NCBI GenBank assembly: GCA_014084085.1
Contig: NPFB01000120.1
Location: 99,007-111,913 of the forward strand
Source of the DNA: Hondaea fermentalgiana
Lineage: Eukaryota; Sar; Bigyra; Thraustochytrida; Thraustochytriidae
Reading direction: 5' to 3'
Length of the DNA stretch: 12,907 nucleotides
The position numbers and the translations under genes were made by a program. Position 1 is the stretch's first letter; every line of letters begins with the position of its first letter. The notes under the pieces are model-generated. The model saw only the letters and a list, made by a program, of their open reading frames with translations. It did no database searches and had not been told where the DNA came from. Below are positions 6,584-12,907 of the stretch, piece by piece.

Positions 6584-7510
6584 ATGTCGACAGGCCCCTC
6601 GCCATTTGGCGAGGTCGCACCGGTGCTCAAATCACTGGCAGAGGCGGGCGACCTCCTCAACGTCACGGACCTTGAGGCGCGTCGGGATGGCGATGCGCGG
6701 GTGGTCGCGGCGCGGCCCGAGCCTGACCTCGACTGCGTCGTGCTTGACGACGTGCTCAGCGCGGAGGAGTGCGCCTACTTGGTGTCGCAAACCGAGAAAA
6801 TGAAGTACTCGTTCTGGGATGCGCGGGAAGAACGCAAGACGGAGTTCAGAAATGCAGACACGATCGAGACGCACCAGCCTGAGATCGCCGCGCTGCTTTG
6901 GAACCGCATCAAGGACAAGCTCCCAGATCCCGTGGAGATCACAGACGACGACGAGTCGCCTCGCTGGCAACGCGATCTCGAAGGCACCTGGGATCCGTAC
7001 GGGACGAACGAACACCTCCTCTTCGCAAGGTACAGGCAGGGGGGCCACTTTGCGCCCCACACGGACGGCTACAATATTGTCAGTTGCGATGAGCGCAGCA
7101 TGTACTCGATCGTACTTTTTCTTAACGACTGCCAAGAGGGAGGAGGCACGCGTTTCTATGCAGATGAGCAGCGTGATCAGCTTGTCAAAGACGAGGCTGG
7201 ACGATACACAGGTCGCCCAGACCTGGTACGCTTCACAGCTGCTCCCAAGGCCGGAAGAATGGTCATTTTCTTTCATAACATTATGCATGAAGGTGTGCCA
7301 GTAGGCGAGGAAGCAGAAAAGTACATCATCCGCTCCGACGTCATGTATAGGCGTCGGGACCCGATCTGTAAGACACCACGGGACAACGAGGCCTTTCGCC
7401 TGTATCAAGAGGCCCAGGAGGTCTCCGTGGCCGGCGATTGCGATGCAGCCATGACGCTCTTCCGCCGTGCTTTCAAAATGAGCCCTACGCTAGCCGACAT
7501 TTATGGTTGA
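6584..7510 (+). CDS. 2OG-Fe(II) oxygenase, prolyl-4-hydroxylase-like, with TPR-like tail
   Basis: Predicted non-haem iron, 2-oxoglutarate-dependent dioxygenase (P4Hc fold) of 308 residues. The N-terminus has no signal peptide or membrane helix, suggesting a cytosolic or nuclear enzyme. The catalytic core is about 48-260: the Fe(II) HxD pair is H159-T-D161 in HFAPHTDGYN, the distal histidine is H235 in FFHNIMHEGVPV, and K246 or R250 in EKYIIRSDVMYRR should bind the 2-oxoglutarate carboxylate. LFARYRQGG and YSIVLFLND are typical core strands. Residues 267-305 form a helix pair resembling one TPR (AFRLYQEAQEV, then AAMTLFRRAFKMSPTLADIY). The substrate is unknown; prolyl, lysyl or other hydroxylation cannot be told apart. 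The open frame extends upstream to 6539 only through a TTG; the ATG at 6584, with A at -3, is the first methionine. All catalytic residues are present. Confidence 0.92.
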   Translation: MSTGPSPFGEVAPVLKSLAEAGDLLNVTDLEARRDGDARVVAARPEPDLDCVVLDDVLSAEECAYLVSQTEKMKYSFWDAREERKTEFRNADTIETHQPEIAALLWNRIKDKLPDPVEITDDDESPRWQRDLEGTWDPYGTNEHLLFARYRQGGHFAPHTDGYNIVSCDERSMYSIVLFLNDCQEGGGTRFYADEQRDQLVKDEAGRYTGRPDLVRFTAAPKAGRMVIFFHNIMHEGVPVGEEAEKYIIRSDVMYRRRDPICKTPRDNEAFRLYQEAQEVSVAGDCDAAMTLFRRAFKMSPTLADIYG

Positions 7511-7682
7511 CCCCTGTAGTAGTGGCGCCTGATCTTATATCGCTTGTATTGTTCAATATCTTGCATGCTTGCCTGTTCGTTCTGGTCATTTTTCTCCGAG
7601 AATCCTCGATGCGCGACAAGTACTTGCCAGCTCGCAGGCTCTTTTTCTTCTCCTATAGTCGTGACACCATTCTTCGTCGCGA

Positions 7683-8363
7683 TCACGATGTACCGTCATG
7701 ACCGTGCTTGGTGGCTCTCGCTGCAAAAACCGCATCCAGTGCCATTTCGTTGACCGCAATGCGTTTGCCTCGTTCCAAGCCGTATCGTTTGTAAAGCTGT
7801 TTTTCCCGGGCTGACGTACGGTTCATCTTGGGTTTAACAGCTTGTTGCTTTTTCTTCTTGGTTGGATTCTCACTCCTCTTCGTTAACGATGCATCTTGAG
7901 GAGGCAGTAATCCTTCTGCTTTGGCCAAGAGAGGTGGCGGTGGGCCAGGCGGTTCTGGGATTTCTTGAATGTCTTGAATTTTTTGATCTCTTGCTTCTTC
8001 CTCTCCCTCCTCTTCCTCCTGCTGCTGCAGGAGCAGACGCGCGCTGCGCTTTCGAGCAGCGGCAACAAGTTTTTCGGCCCAAGCGTCAACGAGAACAATT
8101 TCGTCGTTGCCTTCGCCCTGGCCCAGGTCCCACTCATTCTCCTCGCAGCCTCTTGCTTCTTGCCCAGGCTGCCACTGCTGCTCCTCGTACTCCTCGTGGT
8201 CTTGTGTCGCGGTCGCGTTCTGGCCGCCTGCGTTGCTGCGGCACCCTCCAGCAAGGGCCACGAGTGCCGGTGATGGCACTGCCCATGTCTGACCCCAAAG
8301 GTGACCTTCCTGCGCAGCCACCTCGCCCCAGCGCCTCGGGAATGGAAACGGCGGCGGCACCAT
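7683..8363 (-). CDS. Hypothetical charged protein with basic C-terminal motif
   Basis: I do not recognise this family. The 226-residue product starts Pro/aromatic-rich (MVPPPFPFPRRWGE). A Gln/Glu-rich acidic part spans 55-90, a helix 92-115 (DAWAEKLVAAARKRSARLLL) leads into a Glu run at 116-123, then a proline stretch 136-145. The C-terminal 60 residues are strongly basic: a Lys run at 169-172, then REKQLYKRYGLERGKRIAVN (186-205) and EMALDAVFAARATKH (206-220), which look ordered and possibly conserved. Nuclear location is plausible. The frame stays open upstream to 8576, but its only upstream start is a GTG; the ATG at 8363 has A at -3 and G at +4. A CAG preceded by a pyrimidine-rich tract lies upstream (minus strand, near 8440), so a 5' exon cannot be excluded. 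It is convergent with the oxygenase, 172 bases away. Confidence 0.6.
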   Translation of the reverse strand: MVPPPFPFPRRWGEVAAQEGHLWGQTWAVPSPALVALAGGCRSNAGGQNATATQDHEEYEEQQWQPGQEARGCEENEWDLGQGEGNDEIVLVDAWAEKLVAAARKRSARLLLQQQEEEEGEEEARDQKIQDIQEIPEPPGPPPPLLAKAEGLLPPQDASLTKRSENPTKKKKQQAVKPKMNRTSAREKQLYKRYGLERGKRIAVNEMALDAVFAARATKHGHDGTS

Positions 8364-8859
8364 CGTCTGCGGCCCTGCGCACGAACAGCTTTGCCCGCAA
8401 CTGCGTCGCAGACCACGAGCGCCAACTTTGGTTGCGGCCACTGCAAAGTAATCATTACAAGATGGAGTCGGGCGAAGCTTGATGTTTTTGACTTTTTGGA
8501 CCACCACCAAGTTCTGGACATGACAGTCAAGCCTTTTAAAATTAAAACCAAGTAAGCCAAGTTCAAGTGACTTCACCGAATGATCGTGCCAAGTTTGCCC
8601 TTGTAGGCATTTGACAGAAATGCAACTCTGTTGAAGAGGCTAGCTCTCTGCCTCTTAGCCCTCGCCCACTTGAATGCGAACATGCTTGTTCGGCCCGGTA
8701 TACGGATCTCTCCCGCAAAGTATTGTTAGTGCGAACCTTGTTTCTACTCTTACTCACTAATCTGTTGGTGCCGATCTCGGGATCATGCATCAACAAAGGG
8801 TTATGACTGACAACGAGGCCAACCAGCCAACCAAAAGGGTTGCATTCTCGTATTCTTGT
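8364..8859. other. Spacer between two minus-strand genes
   Basis: About 500 bases between the hypothetical gene (start at 8363) and the stop of the GFA gene. It should hold the GFA 3' end and the promoter of the hypothetical gene. A TATA-like palindromic stretch CCTTTTAAAATTAAAACC lies at 8533-8550, about 175 bases before the ATG. Two small inverted repeats occur at 8607-8623 (GCATTT/AAATGC, 5-base loop) and 8634-8656 (AAGAGGC/GCCTCTT, 9-base loop). No RNA gene is recognisable. Confidence 0.55.
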
Positions 8860-9753
8860 TTATCCCGTCGACTCCGGCTCCTGGTCAGGCTCGAGATCGA
8901 GACTCGATGCAGCCTCGGCGCCACGCGGAAACTTGTGCAAGCCATCTCGGACGCGGAGCCAGGGCAACGCACTAGTCGTGAACTGGTGAAAGGCCGGAGG
9001 CGTGCGTCCAGGCTCATCGAGAATAGTGACAATGAGCCACGTCTTTTCTGGCTTCGAAGGCGTGTGGCCAGACACAAGGGAGCCGCAGGTCGCGCAAAAG
9101 CGACGCTCAAATTCACCAGAATGCCGATACGCGGAAAGCACGTCCTTATCGACACCGGCAACACGATCGCTGGGCCAACTCGCAAAGACGATGGCGGGAC
9201 CACCCGAGGTTTTCTGACATGACGTGCAGTGACACCAGCACACGTTCGTAGGAGGGCCTACCGCCGTAACTTGCGTTCCTCCACACAAGCACCGACCTGT
9301 AACCTCCTCGTCGGATCGGATGAGTTCTGAGCTTCCTCTTTCGCTCGATAGTTCTTTTTCCTGGGCAACCGCGTCTTCGCGCACAGGCACTTCGGTATCG
9401 ATTGTACCTGCCCACGAAATACGATTGTACGTGAAAATGTGCGAGTTTGGCCGCATGCGCTTTTCTCTGCACGCATCAAGGATACCGACGGCAAGATCTA
9501 CTTCGCTTTCGTCAGCCATTGCAAAGGATATGGTGGATCCGCATTTGGCACAGAATGTGCGCTTGCCGCGCACACTTGACTGAAATTCGCGCAGCGTGCT
9601 ACCCTTGACGTTACATCCTTCTGCCTGAACTGTCGCCCAGGGCACTGTCGGGCTACCGCTCGTCCGCGTGCACGCGTCGCAGTGGCAGTAGTCGATGTGC
9701 AATGCGTCGTTTGCCGACACGGTCACGCTGCCGCAGAGGCACGAGCCCGAGAG

Positions 9754-9759
<6 letters not shown>
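8860..9759 (-). CDS. Tandem GFA/CENP-V zinc-domain protein
   Basis: A 299-residue protein made of two GFA (glutathione-dependent formaldehyde-activating enzyme / CENP-V-like, Pfam GFA) domains. Each keeps the full cysteine set of the family: domain 1 has C7-x-C9, C25-H-C27-x2-C30 and C70-x2-C73; domain 2 has C157-x-C159, C176-H-C178-x2-C181 and C222-x2-C225. In the family these bind two zinc ions and some members act on S-hydroxymethyl-glutathione, but most eukaryotic members are uncharacterised, so substrate and role are open. The linker (about 125-152) is charged. The C-terminus ends in an acidic tail. The frame stays open upstream to 10035 but has no earlier ATG (its far start is TTG); the ATG at 9759 has G at -3 and +4 and immediately precedes the first domain. 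No targeting signal is seen. Confidence 0.92.

Positions 9760-9787
<28 letters not shown>
9759..9787 (-). repeat. (GA)14 microsatellite abutting the GFA start codon
   Basis: A 29-base perfect TC/GA dinucleotide tract. On the minus strand GA repeats run directly into the ATG of the GFA gene, whose A is the last base of the tract. It lies in the 5' leader and would read as (Glu-Arg)n if translated. Length changes could alter the leader but not the protein. Confidence 0.95.
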
Positions 9788-9789
<2 letters not shown>

Positions 9790-10147
9790 TGCTGCCGTCG
9801 AGCGTGAGTTCGCTTTGCTTAGCTTGCTTGCAGTGCGCTGCGCACAGGTCTCGTCTCTTCCCTTCTCTTGCGCCTCGTCTTTGCTTCGTTTCGTCTTTGC
9901 GCACGAAGCCCAGAATCCGCCAAAGCTCTGTTCCGGGACCTTTGCACGTGCAATTTGTACATTTTCGCCGATGACATCTTGAAAGACGGATCTCGTGCAT
10001 TGCACGCGCAGCCGACAACAGCAAGGTGAGCACAACTCTGTTTCTTTGAAGAGTCAAGAAAAGAAAAGGATCGAATTGTGACTTTACGATGCTTCATTGC
10101 ACAACTTTGCAGCTAAGATCTTAGGAGAGCAACTTATCATTGGAGCG
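9760..10147. other. Spacer: GFA promoter and Gag-like gene 3' flank
   Basis: The 388 bases between the GFA start and the stop of the Gag-like gene. They hold the GA tract, a perfect 12-bp palindrome TTGCACGTGCAA with central CACGTG (9942-9953), a second near-palindrome CGTGCATTGCACG (9994-10006) and, at 9978 on the minus strand, an upstream ATG opening a frame of just over 50 codons out of the GFA frame. No AATAAA follows the Gag-like stop on the minus strand. Confidence 0.6.
9942..10006. promoter_or_regulatory. CACGTG palindrome and TTGCACG repeat upstream of GFA gene
   Basis: TTGCACGTGCAA at 9942-9953 is a perfect palindrome around CACGTG, the classic E-box/G-box bound by bHLH and bZIP factors. 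TTGCACG recurs at 10000-10006 inside CGTGCATTGCACG, an inverted repeat with one central base. They lie roughly 185-250 bases before the GFA ATG. A transcription-factor site is a reasonable inference. Confidence 0.4.
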
Positions 10148-12190
10148 TTAACTCTTGTGGCGTTTGAGTGGCCGTGCACTGTCTGGAGTCCTTGAGCGCC
10201 TTCCCCTAAATTTGCTCCGGCAGTCCTCAGTGTTATGCGTTGCCCGCCTACAAAACGTGCACCAAAGGCCAGTCTCGGTAAAATCTTGCTCCAAATCGTT
10301 CCTGGGAAGGGATCGCCGGCGACCTCTCGGTGCAGAGTCACTGCCTCGCTTGGGAGAATCTGTAGGAACATTTGAAGAACCTCGAGGTGACCTTTCGATA
10401 CGCTGCGACGATAATTCCTTTCCCGAAGTTGGGCTTGTGGCTTTCTCGCTACGTCGTGTCGGTAAACTTGAATATAGACTGGATGGACCCGCTGCATCAT
10501 GCGCAGATGCCGCCCCCGCGCGAGGCGAGCGATCTCTGTCTGCGCCCTCGTCTTTTGCGCTTCCGTCGCGATCATCAACAAACCCATCTTGATGCCAAGA
10601 ATCGTTGTCTTGAGAATGTACGACGTTCTCACGCGTCTTATGTCCAGCACCATTCTTCTTGGATCTGCCTCGTGAATAGCAGATGTCTGTGTTATGTGAA
10701 TTGAGTTGACAATGGATGCAGAACAGATTCTTTTCCCTGCACGCTCTAGTCACGTGAAGCGTGCTGCCACATTTGCTACATGGCTTTTTGTTTGTAGCTT
10801 TTGGCGTAAGACTTCCCTGAGCATTTCCAATTCTTTGTCTTTTCAAGGAGCGACGTTCTTCACTCGGTGTGGTCTGCTGGCGAGATGCCCTGCTTTCGCT
10901 TTTCTTTCTTCGACCTTTTGATCTGCACAAGATCGTATTATGTGTGCTTGTTTCGCAAAAGTTGCAATAAAGGTCCTTTCGCGTGCACTTTGACCCTGAA
11001 TGAACACCACCGCACTTGCGACAGGAAATAGATGTCTCTACCGGGGGCTCTACTGCAGGCTTCAGAGACTGTATAGGAGACTCTGTTCTCTTCGCGACCT
11101 CACCCGTATCAGTTTCTTGAGTTTTCGCATCGTTGCTACTCGCTTTCGTTTGTTGCGGCGAGGGACTCACCAGCAGAGACTCTTGCCGCGTGCAGGCTTC
11201 CGGGGAGTGAGTGCCTTGCTTGCAAAATTCGCACCAAACAGTGTCGCCCCTTCCAGTGCATTTCTCGACATGATGCTCACCGCCGCATTGAGAGCAGGCA
11301 GGCGGGATCGTCTTTTCCTCTGATGTGGCCTTTTCTTCTAATGTGGCCTTTTCTTCTGATGTGGCCTTTTTCTCCGACACAGCCTTTGCCTCCGTACCTG
11401 TCTCTTTCTCCGAGGTTGTCTCTTGTTTCGAATCTGTCTCTTGCTTTGATTTTGTCTCTTGCTTTGAAATTGGCGTGTGCTCCTGGATCGTCTCCTGCTC
11501 TAATGTCGCAACCCCATCAGCATCTTCCTCATACATCAAAGACGAAGAACGCGAGCCCTCTTTATATCTTGCAGAAAGCTTTTTCACGTGGTTCTCGAGA
11601 TCCTTCGGCCCGAAGGCTTCGCGGTCGTCAACAGGAAGCACCGATGCGACATCTAGACCACAAGTTTGATACAATTTTCCCATTGCAATCGTGCACATGA
11701 TCGTGAGCGGATTGAGCTCTTGAAGTCTTGCATGTTCCGCGACTTTTTGGAGGTCCTGGCACCAGAGCGTGCCAGTTTCGGGCGACCGTAACGCCGCGTC
11801 AAGACTTCCAGGCAAAAGCATGCTGCCAAAGTTATTGAGGACGCGAAGCGCATTTGCGCAATTTTTCCTTTCCATCTCATCGATGAGTTTGTCCCAAGCC
11901 TGAAGTCCAGACATGTTCGTGGCCATGTCAGGATTTTTGCGGCGAATAAAACTTACCCCGAAGGCCTCAATGAGATGAAGTAAAAGCTGCTGGTCCTTTT
12001 TGGACTTGGCGCTTGCATCCTTGATGTTGCGGACCTCCTCAGGGGACAGACCGGAGAGACTCAGATGTCCGAGAAGCCTCGCTTTGTATTGGATCCATGC
12101 GTCGCCGAGGTTACGACCTCTTGGTGCCCGAGGTGTATTGTCGAGGTCTTCGTCTCCAGTGTCGCAAACCTCGACAGAATCAACATCCAT
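10148..12190 (-). CDS. Gag-like protein with seven CCHC zinc knuckles
   Basis: A 680-residue protein. Residues about 28-210 form a predicted all-helical domain (WIQYKARLLGHLSL, DQQLLLHLIEAFG, LQAWDKLIDEMERKN, WCQDLQKVAEHARLQEL, PLTIMCTIAMGKLY) whose helix and tryptophan pattern resembles the Gag capsid-like region of LTR retrotransposons, especially copia-type. An 8-copy hexapeptide repeat (242-289) follows. Then seven zinc knuckles: 299-311, 320-333, 390-402, 409-422, 471-484, 491-504 and 644-657. Six are clear CX2CX4HX4C or CX2CX3HX4C; the first has adjacent histidines. Basic Ser/Arg stretches link them, and the protein ends KRHKS. Nucleic-acid binding, probably RNA, is expected. No protease, integrase or reverse transcriptase is nearby, so it is a lone gag remnant or a domesticated gene. 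The frame reaches 12361 only by GTG; the ATG at 12190 has A at -3 and G at +4. A cellular zinc-knuckle protein unrelated to Gag remains possible. Confidence 0.8.
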   Translation of the reverse strand: MDVDSVEVCDTGDEDLDNTPRAPRGRNLGDAWIQYKARLLGHLSLSGLSPEEVRNIKDASAKSKKDQQLLLHLIEAFGVSFIRRKNPDMATNMSGLQAWDKLIDEMERKNCANALRVLNNFGSMLLPGSLDAALRSPETGTLWCQDLQKVAEHARLQELNPLTIMCTIAMGKLYQTCGLDVASVLPVDDREAFGPKDLENHVKKLSARYKEGSRSSSLMYEEDADGVATLEQETIQEHTPISKQETKSKQETDSKQETTSEKETGTEAKAVSEKKATSEEKATLEEKATSEEKTIPPACSQCGGEHHVEKCTGRGDTVWCEFCKQGTHSPEACTRQESLLVSPSPQQTKASSNDAKTQETDTGEVAKRTESPIQSLKPAVEPPVETSISCRKCGGVHSGSKCTRKDLYCNFCETSTHNTILCRSKGRRKKSESRASRQQTTPSEERRSLKRQRIGNAQGSLTPKATNKKPCSKCGSTLHVTRACREKNLFCIHCQLNSHNTDICYSRGRSKKNGAGHKTRENVVHSQDNDSWHQDGFVDDRDGSAKDEGADRDRSPRAGAASAHDAAGPSSLYSSLPTRRSEKATSPTSGKELSSQRIERSPRGSSNVPTDSPKRGSDSAPRGRRRSLPRNDLEQDFTETGLWCTFCRRATHNTEDCRSKFRGRRSRTPDSARPLKRHKS
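11323..11466 (-). repeat. In-frame 18-bp minisatellite, eight units
   Basis: Eight contiguous 18-bp units (144 bases) in one register encode eight hexapeptides, residues 242-289 of the Gag-like protein: SKQETK, SKQETD, SKQETT, SEKETG, TEAKAV, SEKKAT, SEEKAT, LEEKAT. Three units at 11323-11376 are nearly identical at DNA level and three at about 11413-11466 form a second subfamily, so it expanded in two bursts. The product is a charged, probably helical or disordered linker between the helical domain and the knuckles. Confidence 0.85.
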
Positions 12191-12907
12191 TTTGACGATG
12201 CGTCGGACAGCACGCGCTGCCTCGAGCGAACGTTGATGCCTCGTGCAAGAGCAAGCACTCCTTGTGCTCTCTCTGCGCCCGCGCGGACCAACAAGCCAGC
12301 TGCACGGAGGGATCCTCCGATTCGTCAGCGTTGCGGTCCAAGGTCTGGCTTTGGGCACCACTGGTCAAGCCGCACTTGTCAACCAGGAGGCCTACTACAA
12401 TGTAACCGTTCGAATTTATGGGAAACATGTAACCGTATCATAACCGAAAATTTTCATTGATTCATTGGCTTTTCACTTTTTTCTTTCTCCGGTCGATTTC
12501 GGCAGCCTCCCAGCCGCTTGGACAATGCTGCCTCCTGCTCATGGCTTTTTCGGAGTCGGCGTGGTCTGTTCGCTTGCTTCATGAATAATGCACAAGTGAG
12601 CATCCATTTATCTTGTACGATACACAGGTTATGCCGACTTGACCTGGCTTCCTTCATCCACAGCATCAGACGGAGTGACGCGACTAGAACGGCCCGGCCA
12701 TTTTCTTGCCCACGAAGGTCGATTTTTTCCGCTCCAGTCAAGACCGAGATAAGCGCGAAATGGTTCGCACCTCCGGCCGAGCTCACACCAAAAATCTTTT
12801 CCTTTCACCAACACCCATTGGCTGAGTTCCTCCTTTTTTTTGCGCCGATGAATCGCCATGTACTGCCTGTAGCACCAACGCGCTTCTGCCGTTGCCTTTA
12901 CATCCTC
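12191..12907. other. Upstream flank of the Gag-like gene
   Basis: 717 bases with no gene I can support. The 12191-12361 part stays open in the Gag-like frame but lacks an ATG. 12401-12446 has three TAACCG motifs. Short minus-strand frames near 12454-12859 have GTG starts or a weak ATG (12859, 76 codons) and no recognisable domain. No LTR-like terminal repeat or reverse transcriptase sequence is visible. A gene beginning beyond the right edge could enter here, but nothing shows it. Confidence 0.55.
12401..12446. promoter_or_regulatory. Triple TAACCG (MYB-like) motif cluster
   Basis: TGTAACCGT occurs at 12401-12409 and 12428-12436, and TAACCG again at 12441-12446. On the gene strand the first reads AACGGTTA, fitting the MYB-type core AACGG known from plant M-phase (MSA) elements; the other two share CGGTTA. 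The cluster lies about 210-255 bases before the ATG of the Gag-like gene. MYB binding is inference. Confidence 0.35.

Noticed and set aside
7862..8482. 206-codon plus-strand ORF opposite the hypothetical gene
   Set aside because: Its first half is the complement of the Glu- and Gln-rich codons; the minus-strand frame has the better start and the ordered C-terminal motif.
9760..10035. N-terminal extension of the GFA protein
   Set aside because: The frame is open but has no ATG; it would encode the GA repeat as (Glu-Arg)n, and the ATG at 9759 has a strong context directly before the domain.
12191..12361. N-terminal extension of the Gag-like protein
   Set aside because: Open only to a GTG; the first methionine is at 12190 in strong context.
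12454..12859. Short minus-strand ORFs at the right end
   Set aside because: One begins with GTG, the other has a weak ATG; neither shows a domain and both are within the length expected by chance.
12191..12907. LTR flanking the Gag-like gene
   Set aside because: I found no long direct repeat between this flank and 9760-10147, so no LTR pair can be claimed; a computed self-comparison would settle it.

Overview
The window looks like nuclear DNA from a GC-rich, gene-dense, intron-poor eukaryote. Six long protein genes lie on both strands, each readable as a single open frame. Their products are eukaryotic (a Nup35-type nucleoporin, a DNAJC7-type co-chaperone with polyglutamine, a prolyl-4-hydroxylase-like enzyme), the start codons sit in Kozak-like contexts, and the spacers carry simple-sequence repeats and polyadenylation-like signals. 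There are no ribosome-binding sites, operons or CRISPR arrays. A labyrinthulomycete or thraustochytrid (stramenopile) would fit this style, but that is inference and was not checked by a search.

Layout. 1-460 is a very GC-rich upstream region with a CTCGC pentamer run, repeated CGCAAGTG motifs and a 10-bp tandem array containing E2F-like GCGCCAAA sites. 461-1654 (+) encodes a Nup35/Nup53 nucleoporin. 1655-2109 is a convergent spacer. 2110-5160 (-) encodes a 1016-residue TPR-plus-DnaJ protein with a long disordered N-terminus, (Met-Glu)5 and Gln19. 5161-6583 is a 1.4-kb divergent spacer with promoter-like motifs, a pyrimidine-rich repeat, a striking inverted repeat and a double AATAAA, and may hide a small transcript. 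6584-7510 (+) encodes a 2OG-Fe(II) oxygenase with a C-terminal TPR-like helix pair. 7683-8363 (-) encodes an unrecognised charged protein with a conserved-looking basic tail. 8860-9759 (-) encodes a protein with two GFA/CENP-V zinc domains. 10148-12190 (-) encodes a 680-residue Gag-like protein with seven zinc knuckles and no accompanying pol. 12191-12907 is its upstream flank.

The genes do not form an obvious pathway; they look like independent housekeeping genes next to one possibly transposon-derived gene. The most interesting items are the pol-less Gag-like gene with its paired-knuckle duplications and in-frame 18-bp minisatellite, the E2F-like and CGCAAGTG promoter arrays, the inverted repeat and possible hidden transcript in the 5.8-6.3 kb spacer, and the unidentified 226-residue protein.
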